From assembly GCA_937902315.1 (NCBI GenBank), contig CALGUG010000059.1:558001-622000 (forward strand): 64,000 bases of DNA, given 5' to 3'. Below, one piece after another: positions 45,701 to 54,689 of the stretch (within the stretch, counting starts at the first letter, position 1; every line of letters begins with the position of its first letter). The position numbers and the translations under genes were made by a program. The notes under the pieces were generated by a model. The model was not told the origin of the DNA. It did no database searches and saw only the letters and a list, made by a program, of their open reading frames with translations. The stretch is from an uncultured Chloroflexales bacterium (GTDB taxonomy: Bacteria; Chloroflexota; Chloroflexia; Chloroflexales; Chloroflexaceae).

Positions 45701-46990
45701 TTAATGCATATCTAACGCGAACAGGTCGCGCATCATCTCAACATAACGCGAGCCTTCACCGGCGGCCGCAGCGTGCTTCAAACGGAGCGTAGGGTTGTGC
45801 AGAAGCTTGTTGACCAAGCTCTGGGTCAAGATCTCGATCGCCTGCTGCTGATCCGACGAGAGATCTCCTAAACGGCGCATCGCACGTTGTACCTCTTGCT
45901 GGCGCAGCTCTTCGGCCTGCTGGCGCAGCGAGGTGAGTGCTGGTAAGGTCTCTTGTTCGCGCATCCAACGTTCAAAGGCGTCGATCTCTTCTTGCACAAT
46001 CGCTCGGGCGGGTTCGAGTTCGTGTTGACGCTGCTGGAGAGTAGCATTTACCACGCCTTGCAGGTCGTCGACGGTCGCTAAACGCACGCCACTCAGCTCT
46101 GCAACACTGGCCTCTACATCGCGCGGCACAGCCAAGTCGATCAACAACAAGGGATGCTGGGGCTTTTCTTGCTGTGCATTGTGTTCAGCGAGGGCCTTAC
46201 GAACCATGTCATACGAGATGATCGGCTCTTGCGATGATGTAGCGCTGATCACAATATCAACGTGGGCTAGATAGGCCGCAAAATCTTCGTAAGCGATCGC
46301 GCGGGCGTTGTACTGTTCAGCCAGATGCTGGGCGTTCGCAAAAGTGCGGTTCGCGATGGTAAGATCGCTTGCACCATAGGCTTGCAGATTCTTAGCCGCC
46401 AATTCAGCCATCGAGCCGCTACCAATCAACAAAACTCGTTTATTGCGCAGACCACCCAAAAGGCGGCGGGCCAGTTCGACACCTGCTTGCGACACGCTGG
46501 CAGCTCCCTTGCCCAAGGCGGTTTCGCTGCGTACCCGCTTGCCAGCTGTGAGGGCAAAGCGGAATAGGGCGTTTAAATAAGCGCCGCTGCTTCCTACTTC
46601 TTGCGCCAATTGCAGAGCGTTGCGCACTTGACCTTGAATCTGGGCTTCACCTAACACGATCGAATGCAGACCCGCTGCGGTCTCATATAAATGACGAGCC
46701 ACATCGAGATTCTGATGCATGCGCAGCGATGGAACGATATCTTCGTAGGGGATCTCGTGAAAATCTGCCAAGAAGCGGGCGATTTGCTCGAACTGAACCG
46801 GCTTGGCGGAAGCCCCATAGACCTCAACACGATTACAAGTAGACAGGATCGCCGCCTCTTGTAAGGGACCTCCTCCTACATCGGTAAGAAGAGCCAAAGC
46901 CTTGCGAACCTCATCGGCGGTGAACGCCAATCGCTCGCGCAAGGCTATGGGTGCAGAGGAGTGATCTAGACCAACTAGGAAGAGATTCAT
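45701..46990 (-). CDS. hemA: Glutamyl-tRNA reductase
   Basis: About 429 residues from ATG 46990; the frame extends to a TTG at 47011, but family members start at the equivalent of MNLFLVGLDHSSAPIALRERLAF. C52 in ILSTCNRVEVYG is the catalytic cysteine. LHSIVLGEAQIQGQVRNA and the NADPH-binding VLLIGSGSMAELAAKNLQAYG follow, then a C-terminal dimer helix region. It reduces glutamyl-tRNA(Glu) to glutamate-1-semialdehyde, the first committed and usually controlled step. It is the first gene of the operon, and its start region has a poor ribosome site, which may limit translation. Confidence 0.95.
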   Translation of the reverse strand: MNLFLVGLDHSSAPIALRERLAFTADEVRKALALLTDVGGGPLQEAAILSTCNRVEVYGASAKPVQFEQIARFLADFHEIPYEDIVPSLRMHQNLDVARHLYETAAGLHSIVLGEAQIQGQVRNALQLAQEVGSSGAYLNALFRFALTAGKRVRSETALGKGAASVSQAGVELARRLLGGLRNKRVLLIGSGSMAELAAKNLQAYGASDLTIANRTFANAQHLAEQYNARAIAYEDFAAYLAHVDIVISATSSQEPIISYDMVRKALAEHNAQQEKPQHPLLLIDLAVPRDVEASVAELSGVRLATVDDLQGVVNATLQQRQHELEPARAIVQEEIDAFERWMREQETLPALTSLRQQAEELRQQEVQRAMRRLGDLSSDQQQAIEILTQSLVNKLLHNPTLRLKHAAAAGEGSRYVEMMRDLFALDMH

Positions 46991-47301
46991 AAGATCTATA
47001 TATTTAAACAAAAACTATAAAATCTATGCAAAACTATGTACAAGAGAAATTTATCACAACGTTGCACAAGTGTCAATTCTAATAGGCACTTTTTGAGTGA
47101 TTGCAGGCTTCGTTAAATTCGTTACAATGTAAGTTAAGACGGATTTTCAAGAGCCGAGATCGATTTGATTCATCACAGCATTATTGGCGCTGGTGATGAG
47201 TTGGAATTTGTTAAGGAAGTGGCCTCCCAGAATACCGATAGTTCTTATGTATTTGGCAGCTCTTCCCACAACGTCGCTCAATCTAAGGGGAGCATACAGA
47301 T
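46991..47301. promoter_or_regulatory. Divergent promoter region hemA / HTH regulator
   Basis: Towards hemA (minus strand) TTGACA at 47076-47071 is followed after 17 bases by TAAATT (47053-47048); a second, weaker pair is TTGTAC (47043-47038) and TATAGT (47019-47014). Towards the regulator, TTGCAG (47101-47106) and TACAAT (47123-47128) are 16 bases apart, giving a leader of about 170 bases. The back-to-back promoters fit control of hem genes by the neighbouring HTH protein, which is an inference. Confidence 0.5.
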
Positions 47302-47925
47302 ATGCCAACACACAAATCAAATGATAAATCTGCCTTTTTATCACTGCGAGAAGCGAGCGACATGTTAGGAGTACATCCGAGTACACTCCGCCGCTGGGCC
47401 GATGCTGGCGAAATCCCCGTGAGCATCACTCCGGGTGGGCATCGTCGTTTTGCGCGAGCCGATATCGAACAATTTAATAACAACCGCCAGCGCCTGCGAG
47501 TCTTGCCGGGTAGCGAACGGGCTTGGGCTCAACAAGCGCTTGTGCGCACACGTAGCGCGCTCGGACACGATGAGCTAGCTTGGACTAGCCAGATCAGCGA
47601 TGAAGTGCGTTTACAACAGCGCAATATCGGGCAGCGGCTTATGGGTATTGTACTACGATATGTCTCCTCACCTGACGACGAAGTGTCTGCTTTACACGAG
47701 GCTGAGAAGATCGGTGCTGAATACGCTGCTAGCGCTCGCGCGCTCGGTATGCCGTTGACCGCCGCCTTGGAGGCAACCCTCTTCTTCCGCGATGCTTTGA
47801 TCGACGCGGCCATGGATCTACCCAATACCTTACCTATTCAACCGGAGGCCAATAGCAATTTGTTACGCCGAATCAACCGAGTTCTTAACGCTGTTCAGCT
47901 TTCGATCGCCGCTCACTACGAATAA
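47302..47925 (+). CDS. MerR/excisionase-type helix-turn-helix regulator
   Basis: 207 residues. The N-terminal domain (about 10-60) reads LSLREASDMLGVHPSTLRRWADAGEIPVSITPGGHRRFARADIEQF, the winged helix-turn-helix seen in MerR, BldC and excisionase proteins. The remaining 140 residues are helical (about 80-205), without cysteines that would suggest metal sensing, and look like a dimer or sensor domain I cannot name. AGGGGAGC precedes the ATG. It is divergent from hemA, so it may control haem synthesis. There is no phage integrase near, which argues against a true excisionase. Confidence 0.85.
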   Translation: MPTHKSNDKSAFLSLREASDMLGVHPSTLRRWADAGEIPVSITPGGHRRFARADIEQFNNNRQRLRVLPGSERAWAQQALVRTRSALGHDELAWTSQISDEVRLQQRNIGQRLMGIVLRYVSSPDDEVSALHEAEKIGAEYAASARALGMPLTAALEATLFFRDALIDAAMDLPNTLPIQPEANSNLLRRINRVLNAVQLSIAAHYE

Positions 47926-47973
47926 TATGTCTTCAAGCCGAACTGCGCATCAGCTTGTTATCACCTTTTTCTG

Positions 47974-48003
47974 TTGACAGGCCCGAGCGATCACACCTAT
48001 ACT
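47974..48003 (+). promoter_or_regulatory. Promoter of the DUF58/VWA operon
   Basis: TTGACA (47974-47979), 18-base spacer, TATACT (47998-48003), about 55 bases before the first start codon. Confidence 0.75.
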
Positions 48004-48057
48004 GAATAAAACGTTAGATTGAAACGGAATTAAACGAATCGGGCCGAACGGCGAACA

Positions 48058-49440
48058 ATGAATACCAACCCCCTTGCGAGACAACTGAGCCGCCTTGCTG
48101 CTGACCGTTGGTCACGCCAGACCTTGCGCACCATCCTGCGCACGCTTTGGATCGGCCTTTCGGTCTGTTCGATTTTGCTGGGCGGAAGCCTGATCTGGCA
48201 GTGGGAGATCGGCTATAACTGGATCTTATTGGTGCTGTTGGGCTCGCTGTTGCTCGGCTTATGTTTGAGCTTGCGCCCGCGCATGAAGCCCGAGGAGGTT
48301 GCACGCCGCCTCGATAAACGCTTCAACTTGCAAGACCAACTGAGTACAGCGCTCGAAGTGTTGCCCCAACGACCAGATCCCGGCTCGGTCGGCGCTTATT
48401 TGATCGATGATACCCGCCAAGTCATGGCCCATGTGCGACGTTTTATCTATACCCGCCAGCGCCGCCCGTGGTCTGAGATCGTAGCTGTTGTCGCCTTGCT
48501 GTTGGTAGTAGGCGGCCTGTTTATGCTGCTTAATCCAGACGATGGCTTGGCCCAAAATGCGCCACTGCCCTTGCCCCAGCTGGTTCGTGAGCAAGATGAA
48601 GAGCTGTTTCCCGAAGAAGAGATGCCCCCACAGCCCGGTCAGCCCCAAGAGGCTGGAAACGGCGCAGGCGAAGGTCAAGGCGCTCCGGGCGATAGCCAAT
48701 CGCTTCAAGCGATCGCCGATGCCCTGCGCGATCAAAGTGCAACCCGCCCCGCAGCCGATGCGCTCGACCAAGGCGACACCGCTTCTGCTGCTCGCAGTCT
48801 ACGCGAATTAGCCGACCAAGCCAACCAACTTTCGGCCGATACTCGCGAAGAATTGGGCGATTCGTTGCGTGATGCTGCCGATGAGATCGAGGGCCGCAAC
48901 CCTGACTTGGCCGAACAGCTGCGCGATATCGCCGACAACCTCGAGCAGGGCGGCCAACGCGCCCAAGCGGCGATCGATGATCTAGCCAGTGCGATCGAAC
49001 AACAAGGCCAGCCCGGTCAGCAGACCGCCGATGCTCAAGCTGGTGAGGGCCAAGGTGAAGGTGAAGGTCAAGGCGAGGCTGAAGGCGAAGGCCAAGGTCA
49101 AGCACAGGCTGAGAGCGAAGGTGAAGGCCAAGCCGAGGGCCAAGGTCAAGGTCAAGGCTCTGGGGCAGGCAACAGCAGCACCCCCGGCGAGCAGCGCGAA
49201 CAGCGCTCCGATCGCCTCAATGTGCCGGGCGTGCCTATGGACCTTGAGGCAGAGGGCGACGGTGACTCGCGCGCCGAAGGTGATGTTGATCCACAAGTCG
49301 CGCCCGCTGGAAGTGGCTCCGGTTCGACCCGCGATGTGGGTGCAGGTGATGCCGGTCTGGTTGAGGCGGACGACGATCCGCTCCGTATTCCGATAGAAGA
49401 TCGCGATGTGGTTCAAGACTATTTTTCGCCGACAGACTAA
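48058..49440 (+). CDS. Membrane protein with helical and Gly-Glu-Gln-rich regions (DUF4175-like)
   Basis: 460 residues. Hydrophobic segments lie at about 30-75 (two close helices) and 140-160. Between them is a soluble loop. After residue 190 comes a charged helical part (DALRDQSATRPAADALDQGDTASAARSLRELADQ, about 218-310), then a low-complexity tract of about 50 residues rich in GEGQ/GEAE (about 325-375) and an acidic tail. This layout resembles DUF4175-type proteins that go with VWA and DUF58 genes. It probably anchors or scaffolds the complex at the membrane. The next gene overlaps its end by 35 bases. The ribosome site is weak. Precise function unknown. Confidence 0.75.
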   Translation: MNTNPLARQLSRLAADRWSRQTLRTILRTLWIGLSVCSILLGGSLIWQWEIGYNWILLVLLGSLLLGLCLSLRPRMKPEEVARRLDKRFNLQDQLSTALEVLPQRPDPGSVGAYLIDDTRQVMAHVRRFIYTRQRRPWSEIVAVVALLLVVGGLFMLLNPDDGLAQNAPLPLPQLVREQDEELFPEEEMPPQPGQPQEAGNGAGEGQGAPGDSQSLQAIADALRDQSATRPAADALDQGDTASAARSLRELADQANQLSADTREELGDSLRDAADEIEGRNPDLAEQLRDIADNLEQGGQRAQAAIDDLASAIEQQGQPGQQTADAQAGEGQGEGEGQGEAEGEGQGQAQAESEGEGQAEGQGQGQGSGAGNSSTPGEQREQRSDRLNVPGVPMDLEAEGDGDSRAEGDVDPQVAPAGSGSGSTRDVGAGDAGLVEADDDPLRIPIEDRDVVQDYFSPTD

Positions 49441-50353
49441 TACCAAAGAAGCGCCGATTTTCGACGAGGCCTTTCTGCGCCGCATGGAGCGGCTTGGCTT
49501 GCAGGCTCAGCGCACGCTACGCGGTCGCCCTGCCAGCGGCGAGCACCAGAGCCGCCAACAGATCGCATCGCCGATTTTTAGCGAACACCGCCCCTATACG
49601 ACAGGCGACGACCTGCGTTACGTTGACTGGAACGCTTACGCCCGCCAAGAGCATGTGCTGGTGAAGTTGGGCGAGACCGAGCAAGATATCGATGTGCATA
49701 TTATGCTCGACTACTCGGCCAGTATGCGCTGGGGCAAACCTTCTAAGCTGTGGGTCGCTCAGAGGTTAGGTGGTGCAATCGGCTATCTTGCGCTGGCTCA
49801 TAGCGATCGCCTACGCCTCAGCTACTTCAATGGCGATACCCTCCAGAGCTTCGGACCGGTTCAGGGCAAGAGCCGTATCGCCGATATGCTCAACTTTATC
49901 AACACTACCGCAGGCAACGCCAAGCAGACCCAGAAGCAGACCAGCGCCACTCAGATCGTTAAGTTAGTTCAGCGTTATGCGCGCCAGCACCCGCGTGGCG
50001 GCCTGTTAGTGCTCTGTTCCGACCTGTTGCTCAGCGATGGTTTGGCCGAGGCCTTGCAAGCTTTGCCGCCGCCTCGTTGGCAGGTGGTTGTGGTGCATCT
50101 GCTCGACCCAGAAGAGATCGCTCCATCGCTGCAAGGCCCGATCGAGCTCGAAGATAATGAGACCGGCCAGCGTTTGGCGCTCACCATCGACTCGCTCAGT
50201 CTTGAAACCTACGACAAAAACCTGCGAACCTGGCAAGAGCGCATCGCCCAAAGCTGCGCACGACGTGGCGCAACCTATGCCCGTCTGCTGACCACATGGC
50301 CGCTCGAAAAACAGATCATTCCTTATCTGCGTCTGCGTCGCATTCTCACTTAA
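49406..50353 (+). CDS. DUF58 domain protein
   Basis: 315 residues, soluble. The DUF58 signature SEHRPYTTGDDLRYVDWNAYARQEHVLVKLGETE (about 55-90) is followed by a VWA-like part with VHIMLDYSASMRWGKPSK, which has the DxSxS pattern of a metal ion-dependent adhesion site. It partners with the VWA membrane protein encoded next (47-base gap). The ATG lies inside the upstream gene, with AGAAGA as ribosome site, so translation is coupled. DUF58 proteins usually act with a MoxR ATPase, which is missing here. Confidence 0.9.
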   Translation: MWFKTIFRRQTNTKEAPIFDEAFLRRMERLGLQAQRTLRGRPASGEHQSRQQIASPIFSEHRPYTTGDDLRYVDWNAYARQEHVLVKLGETEQDIDVHIMLDYSASMRWGKPSKLWVAQRLGGAIGYLALAHSDRLRLSYFNGDTLQSFGPVQGKSRIADMLNFINTTAGNAKQTQKQTSATQIVKLVQRYARQHPRGGLLVLCSDLLLSDGLAEALQALPPPRWQVVVVHLLDPEEIAPSLQGPIELEDNETGQRLALTIDSLSLETYDKNLRTWQERIAQSCARRGATYARLLTTWPLEKQIIPYLRLRRILT

Positions 50354-50400
50354 GAGGCGTCCGCGCGAACTCGTCGCATTGGCGCTGAGATTATAGAACG

Positions 50401-52293
50401 ATGAGTTTTCTCTTTCCCTTGGGCCTGATCGCGCTGATCGCCCTTCCAATCATTCTGCTGCTTCACTTGCTGCGCGAACGCCGTCGCCGTGTTACGGTGC
50501 CTTCGCTGCTGCTGTGGCAAAACATGCCTCGTCGTCCCGATGGACGACGCAGCAGTATTTTACCGCTCACACTGCTTCTGCTGCTCCATCTTTTGGTAGC
50601 GCTTTTGGTAGGCTTGGCACTAGCTCGCCCCCAAGTTATCTCGACGATCTTTCGCACGGGCGGGCAGCAGCTTGTACTGATTATCGACACATCGACCAGT
50701 ATGGCAGCTATCGATGGCGGCAGGTCGCGCCTTGCAACGGCCCAAAATGAAGCGCGTTCACTGATCAACCGCATTGGCGCGAACGATCAAGTTGCGATCA
50801 TCGCGATGAACAGCCATGCCCAGCTGATCGCACGAGGAGGAAGCGAAAACCAACAGGAGTTACTTGGTGCGCTTAACGGTCTTCAAGCCGGTGGCAGCGC
50901 CAACTTGTCGGAGGCGCTGACCCTTGCCGAGGCTGCGCTCGACCCAGAGCGCCAAGGCCAAGTGGTGATCATCAGCGATAACGCTCTGCTCGGTACGAGC
51001 GCGCCCAAACAGGTGCTCTCGGCCAATGTGCGTTGGCAGCAAGTAGGCTCCAACCAAGCCAACAAAGCGATTGTTAGCTTTGCGGCTCAAAACCGCAGCA
51101 ACAGTCGTACCGCGCCCATTCACGTCTATGCGCGCATCGCCAATTACGCCAACCAATCGAGCGAGACCTGGGCCCGCCTGATCGCCGACGAGCAACAGAT
51201 CGACGAGCGTTTTGTGGAATTCCCGGCCAATGGCGAGGCTGAGCTGACTTGGATGGTACCTGCTGGCACGAGTCAGCTGCGTTTAGAGATCGACGGCAAC
51301 GACGCGCTGGATATCGACGATGTGGCACACCTAAGTTTGGCCCAAGCGCGCCCGCTGCGTATTCTGCTGGTGAGCGAACGGGCCAGCGCTGCTGCCAACG
51401 AAGCCGATCCTCAAGCGAGCGACAATAGCGATTTATTGCGCCGCGCGCTCAGCGCTGTGCCGGGCGCCAGCGTTGCTACCATTTCGCCCGCCCAATACGC
51501 CAGCTCGCAAAGCGCCTCTCAAGCCGATCTGACCGTGTTTGAAGAGTATCTGCCAGAGACATGGCCCACAGGTGGCGTTTTGGTGATCTCACCGCCGCGC
51601 GGCAACAATTTGATCGAAGTACGCTCAACTAGACCGCTCAGCTCGACCAACCTGCTTCAGCGCGGCAGCTTGCTTAGTGGTTTGAACCTCGACACCCTGC
51701 GCCAAGCCACGGTAGCCGAGATCGACAGCGAGTGGGGTGAGATGCTGCTCAGCGCTGGTGAAACACCGTTGATTCTGCGCCATCGCATCGCTCAGAGCGA
51801 GATCGCCGTCTGGACCTTCTCGTTGCGCGATACCAACCTGCCAACTCGTCTGGCCTTCCCGCTTTTGGTGGCTCGCACTGTGCGCGACCTAACGCCTCAA
51901 GCTTTGCCAAGCGCGCTTAATGTTGGCGACAATCTCCATTTGCGAGCCAGCCCGCGCGCCAGCACCATCAGCGTGAGCGCGCCCGATGGCCAAACCAGCT
52001 TGTACGAGGGCCAGAGCGAGCTGATACTCGAAAACCTCAACCAAGCAGGCTTTTATAGCATTAGCGAGCTAGGCGAAGATGGCAGCGTGCTCTACAACGC
52101 TCGTGTCGCTGTCAACATTGGCAACCCCAGCGAATCGGATCTGCGCAGCCAAAACACACCGCAGATCAGCACTGCACCACTACCCGCCACGGCCAGCGGC
52201 GAAGCCGAAAGCAGTGGGCGCGAACTCTGGCCGGTCTTGACGCTGCTGGCACTGGCTGTACTCTTTATCGAATGGATCTATGTGCATCGTTAG
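50401..52293 (+). CDS. BatA/VWA domain membrane protein
   Basis: 630 residues. The start MSFLFPLGLIALIALPIILLLHLL and the next helix (about 55-78) are the BatA N-terminal membrane anchor. A VWA domain follows (about 90-260) with an intact MIDAS start, LIIDTSTSM. Then comes a long extracytoplasmic beta-rich part, and a last helix WPVLTLLALAVLFIEWIYVHR. Such proteins assemble or fold envelope proteins with MoxR/DUF58 partners in other bacteria. It closes the operon; a tRNA promoter follows 28 bases later. Confidence 0.88.
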   Translation: MSFLFPLGLIALIALPIILLLHLLRERRRRVTVPSLLLWQNMPRRPDGRRSSILPLTLLLLLHLLVALLVGLALARPQVISTIFRTGGQQLVLIIDTSTSMAAIDGGRSRLATAQNEARSLINRIGANDQVAIIAMNSHAQLIARGGSENQQELLGALNGLQAGGSANLSEALTLAEAALDPERQGQVVIISDNALLGTSAPKQVLSANVRWQQVGSNQANKAIVSFAAQNRSNSRTAPIHVYARIANYANQSSETWARLIADEQQIDERFVEFPANGEAELTWMVPAGTSQLRLEIDGNDALDIDDVAHLSLAQARPLRILLVSERASAAANEADPQASDNSDLLRRALSAVPGASVATISPAQYASSQSASQADLTVFEEYLPETWPTGGVLVISPPRGNNLIEVRSTRPLSSTNLLQRGSLLSGLNLDTLRQATVAEIDSEWGEMLLSAGETPLILRHRIAQSEIAVWTFSLRDTNLPTRLAFPLLVARTVRDLTPQALPSALNVGDNLHLRASPRASTISVSAPDGQTSLYEGQSELILENLNQAGFYSISELGEDGSVLYNARVAVNIGNPSESDLRSQNTPQISTAPLPATASGEAESSGRELWPVLTLLALAVLFIEWIYVHR

Positions 52294-52320
52294 TGGGTCT
52301 GGATTCTTACCAGAATCGAT

Positions 52321-52349
52321 TTGACAATTTCGGCTCTATACGCTATACT
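52321..52349 (+). promoter_or_regulatory. tRNA operon promoter
   Basis: TTGACA (52321-52326), 17-base spacer, TATACT (52344-52349), 39 bases before tRNA-Leu. An almost perfect housekeeping promoter. Confidence 0.9.
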
Positions 52350-52387
52350 CTCAAGCGTTGAGCCGAGCACTAATGACGAGGCACTAA

Positions 52388-52473
52388 GCCGAAGTGGCGG
52401 AATGGCAGACGCGGTGGTCTCAAAAACCACTGGAGGCAACTCCTTGCGGGTTCGACTCCCGCCTTCGGCACCA
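52388..52473 (+). tRNA. tRNA-Leu (anticodon CAA)
   Basis: Acceptor GCCGAAG pairs with CTTCGGC; anticodon stem GTGGT/ACCAC with loop CTCAAAA gives CAA, reading UUG. A long variable arm, GGTTCGA in the T-loop and an encoded CCA end are all present. Confidence 0.96.
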
Positions 52474-52477
52474 TTAT

Positions 52478-52554
<77 letters not shown>

Positions 52555-52621
52555 AACTAGTACGTGGTATAATATGCCTTGAGTGGTATGTTATATCACG
52601 TATTTGTGTATTTGGCAGCTA

Positions 52622-52697
52622 GACCCTGTAGCTCAATGGATAGAGCGCTTGCCTCCGGAGCAAGAGGTTATGGGTTCGAGTCCCGTCAGGGTCGCCA
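52622..52697 (+). tRNA. tRNA-Arg (anticodon CCG)
   Basis: Acceptor GACCCTG pairs with CAGGGTC; anticodon arm CTTGC-CTCCGGA-GCAAG gives CCG, reading CGG. T-arm GGGTTCGAGTCCC, discriminator G and encoded CCA. It is the last tRNA of the cluster, 13 bases before the terminator. Confidence 0.96.
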
Positions 52698-52709
52698 TAA
52701 ATGCATAAG

Positions 52710-52745
52710 AAAGCCCTCCAACAAAATTGTGGAGGGCTTTTTGTT
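52710..52745 (+). terminator. Terminator of the tRNA operon
   Basis: An 11-bp stem AAAGCCCTCCA / TGGAGGGCTTT with a 9-base loop, followed by TTTGTT. Confidence 0.92.
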
Positions 52746-53254
52746 GCACTGCTGTTTATGAGGTTTCTGGATTTCATACCAGATCCGACTGATCATACCA
52801 AATCCGGTTGATTAGGTTCTCTCCAAATCCGGTTGATCACTTCAGCACGCTGGCGGTTTGCTCTCTTTCCCCAAAACAGGCTGCTAGCGCGTCCGCCTAC
52901 GGCTACCAACAGTTCGTCCGTAACCCAGCTGTTGTAGCTGGGTGTCGCGAGACCGCCCCAAAATACAACGATTCAAGCGGATTTCATATCAGCTCTGCTT
53001 CGCTATTCTTTGTCAACACAGAGCCTTCGGCAGAGTGGCTTCCTCGTTTTTCGCTGTCTATCAGTGAGGCTTTGATAATACGACGTTCTTTTGATGGGCG
53101 GGATGTTGATAGCCGGAGGCGGACGCGGTAAGGAACGAATGGGGGCTAGCAGCCCATAACGCCAGAGTATTCAAGTGATGGGCCTAGTGGTGTTGTGTCG
53201 TAGGCAGAAGATGTGTGGGATGCTCGTCGACCTCAAGGCGGCGCTAGGCTTAGG
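52746..53254. other. Intergenic region with repeat copies
   Basis: This gap of about 500 bases contains three short direct repeats of the ATACCA(A/G)ATCCG(G/A) type (52778-52833), a MITE-like element (52885-53128) and an inverted second-family fragment (TTCGGCAGAGTGG at 53026). I see no gene; the frame at 52808-53131 is translated repeat. Confidence 0.6.
52885..53128. repeat. MITE-like inverted-end element, copy 6
   Basis: Left end GCGTCCGCCTACGGCTACCAA (52889 on), right end TTGATAGCCGGAGGCGGACGCG (53106-53127). It contains a hairpin ACCCAGCT-GTTGT-AGCTGGGT (52923-52943). Confidence 0.82.
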
Positions 53255-54067
53255 CTAGAGCAGCTGCTCTTGAACGGCTTGATAGACCGTTCTGACCTTA
53301 GGCTGAAAGCCTAGGCTGCGAGCCAAGCTGCCATCGACGTAGAGATACCAGGGGTTGGCAAGCGGCTCGGAAGATGGCTCCATGCGCGCACCGACCAGCC
53401 TGACCAACTCATAGACTGTTGTCGGGGCCTCGTCGGTGATGTTGACGATGCGCCCGTCCATCGCGCCAGCCAAGGCCAGCTCCATCGCGGTTGCGATGTC
53501 GCGATGGTGGATCGTACTCATTCGCTGGGCAGGATGCCACTTGCCGACCACGTACTTGGGAAGCTCTTCCAAATGCCCGTCGCCATCGCCGTACACGAAG
53601 GGGAAGCGCAGGATCGTCCAGTTGAGGCCGCTGTTGCGCAGCTCGTTTTCCGCTGCCACCTTGCTGGCCGGGTAGGCGAGTGTTGGCTCGACGGGGTCGT
53701 CTTCGCGGCCCGGGTGGGGGTTGTTGACGTTGTAGACATTGCTGGTGCTCGCCATGATGAAGCGTGCATCAGGAGCATACTGCTTCGCCGCCGCGATCAG
53801 GTTGCGCGTGCCTTCCAAGTTGACCTTCCAGATCAGCGCTTCATCGTTTGTGCGGAACACGGCGGCCAGATGGATAATGGCGCTCACGCCGTCCAGCGCG
53901 CTTGCCAGAGAGCTCGGATCGAGGATGTCGCCCTCGATCGCCGCCACTCCGGCTGGCAGTTTGTTGCTAGAGCGCACGAGCGCACGGCATTCCAGACCCG
54001 ATTCTCGCAGACGTTGCAGCAGACGCGAGCCGACCAGACCCGTGCCGCCGGTTACAAGAATTGTCAT
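53255..54067 (-). CDS. NAD(P)-dependent epimerase/dehydratase family protein
   Basis: 270 residues, extended short-chain dehydrogenase fold. The N-terminus MTILVTGGTGLVGSRLLQRLRESG is the dinucleotide loop GxxGxxG. IIHLAAVF and MASTSNVYNV follow, and the catalytic YPASK motif (Tyr, three residues, Lys) is present. The substrate may be a nucleotide sugar or a small carbonyl compound and cannot be told. It overlaps the upstream MarR gene by 4 bases (ATGA), so both are one operon under the operators at 54529-54562. Confidence 0.9.
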   Translation of the reverse strand: MTILVTGGTGLVGSRLLQRLRESGLECRALVRSSNKLPAGVAAIEGDILDPSSLASALDGVSAIIHLAAVFRTNDEALIWKVNLEGTRNLIAAAKQYAPDARFIMASTSNVYNVNNPHPGREDDPVEPTLAYPASKVAAENELRNSGLNWTILRFPFVYGDGDGHLEELPKYVVGKWHPAQRMSTIHHRDIATAMELALAGAMDGRIVNITDEAPTTVYELVRLVGARMEPSSEPLANPWYLYVDGSLARSLGFQPKVRTVYQAVQEQLL

Positions 54068-54513
54068 TGCTTCATTCCTTCCATAAGATCGTTCAGCCGT
54101 TGCGTAGCCCCTTGAAGCACGCGAACCACGGTCTCTAGATCAGCCTCCGATACGCCTTCAAAGCTCGTTTTCACAATCAGTTCGAGCGGGTCGGGCAGAA
54201 CTTCCCAAAGCTGGCGCCCGGCATCGCTCAAGGTCAATAGCCGCTGGCGCTGGTCGTTCGGCGCAGGCTTCTGCTCGATCAGCCCTTTGCGAACTAGGGC
54301 GCTTACAATCTCACTGAGCGTCGATTTCTCCACTTGCAGCAAATCGAGAAACTCGCGCTGCAGACGAGGCCCATGATTGACCAAGGCCCACAATACATAC
54401 CATTGGGTAGAGCCGATCTCGTATGGCCGAAGACTCGCTTCCATAACTTCCCGACTGGCAAGGTAGTACTTCTTTATCCAGGCTGCAGCTGAACTGTTGG
54501 CTAGATGATCCAA
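54064..54513 (-). CDS. MarR family transcriptional regulator
   Basis: 149 residues. MarR core: LRPYEIGSTQWYVLWALVNHGPRLQREFLDLLQVEKSTLSEIVSALVRKGLIEQKPAPNDQRQRLLTLSDAGRQL, with the winged helix at about 35-105 and the D..R..L wing residues. The start is a TTG with GGAGGAG 4 bases upstream. Its promoter carries two identical palindromes, so it probably represses itself and the epimerase gene until a ligand binds. Confidence 0.93.
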   Translation of the reverse strand: MDHLANSSAAAWIKKYYLASREVMEASLRPYEIGSTQWYVLWALVNHGPRLQREFLDLLQVEKSTLSEIVSALVRKGLIEQKPAPNDQRQRLLTLSDAGRQLWEVLPDPLELIVKTSFEGVSEADLETVVRVLQGATQRLNDLMEGMKQ

Positions 54514-54528
54514 TTACTCCTCCATTCA

Positions 54529-54573
54529 TTCGGTACCGAACTAATTATGATTCGGTACCGAACCATTTGTCAA
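54529..54573 (-). promoter_or_regulatory. MarR promoter with two identical operators
   Basis: Minus strand: TTGACA (54573-54568), 18-base spacer, CATAAT (54549-54544). Two copies of the perfect 12-bp palindrome TTCGGTACCGAA lie at 54551-54562 (inside the spacer) and 54529-54540 (just past the -10 box), 22 bases apart, i.e. two helix turns on the same face. Confidence 0.9.
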
Positions 54574-54689
54574 GGGCGATTTTCTGCCCGTCTTTAGAAC
54601 AGAAACCTTGTCAAACGACTCCTCGCAATTCAAGCGCTGCGAGTCGCATAATAAACCGCATAAGTCCTTCCAAAGACCGAGAAAAACCC

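Noticed and set aside
47302..47925. Phage or plasmid excisionase
   Set aside because: The HTH type fits, but the protein is three times too long, and no integrase or other phage gene is near.
49030..49170. Short tandem GGTGAAGGT-like repeats, possible minisatellite
   Set aside because: They encode the Gly/Glu/Gln tract of a membrane protein and keep the frame, so they are a coding low-complexity region.
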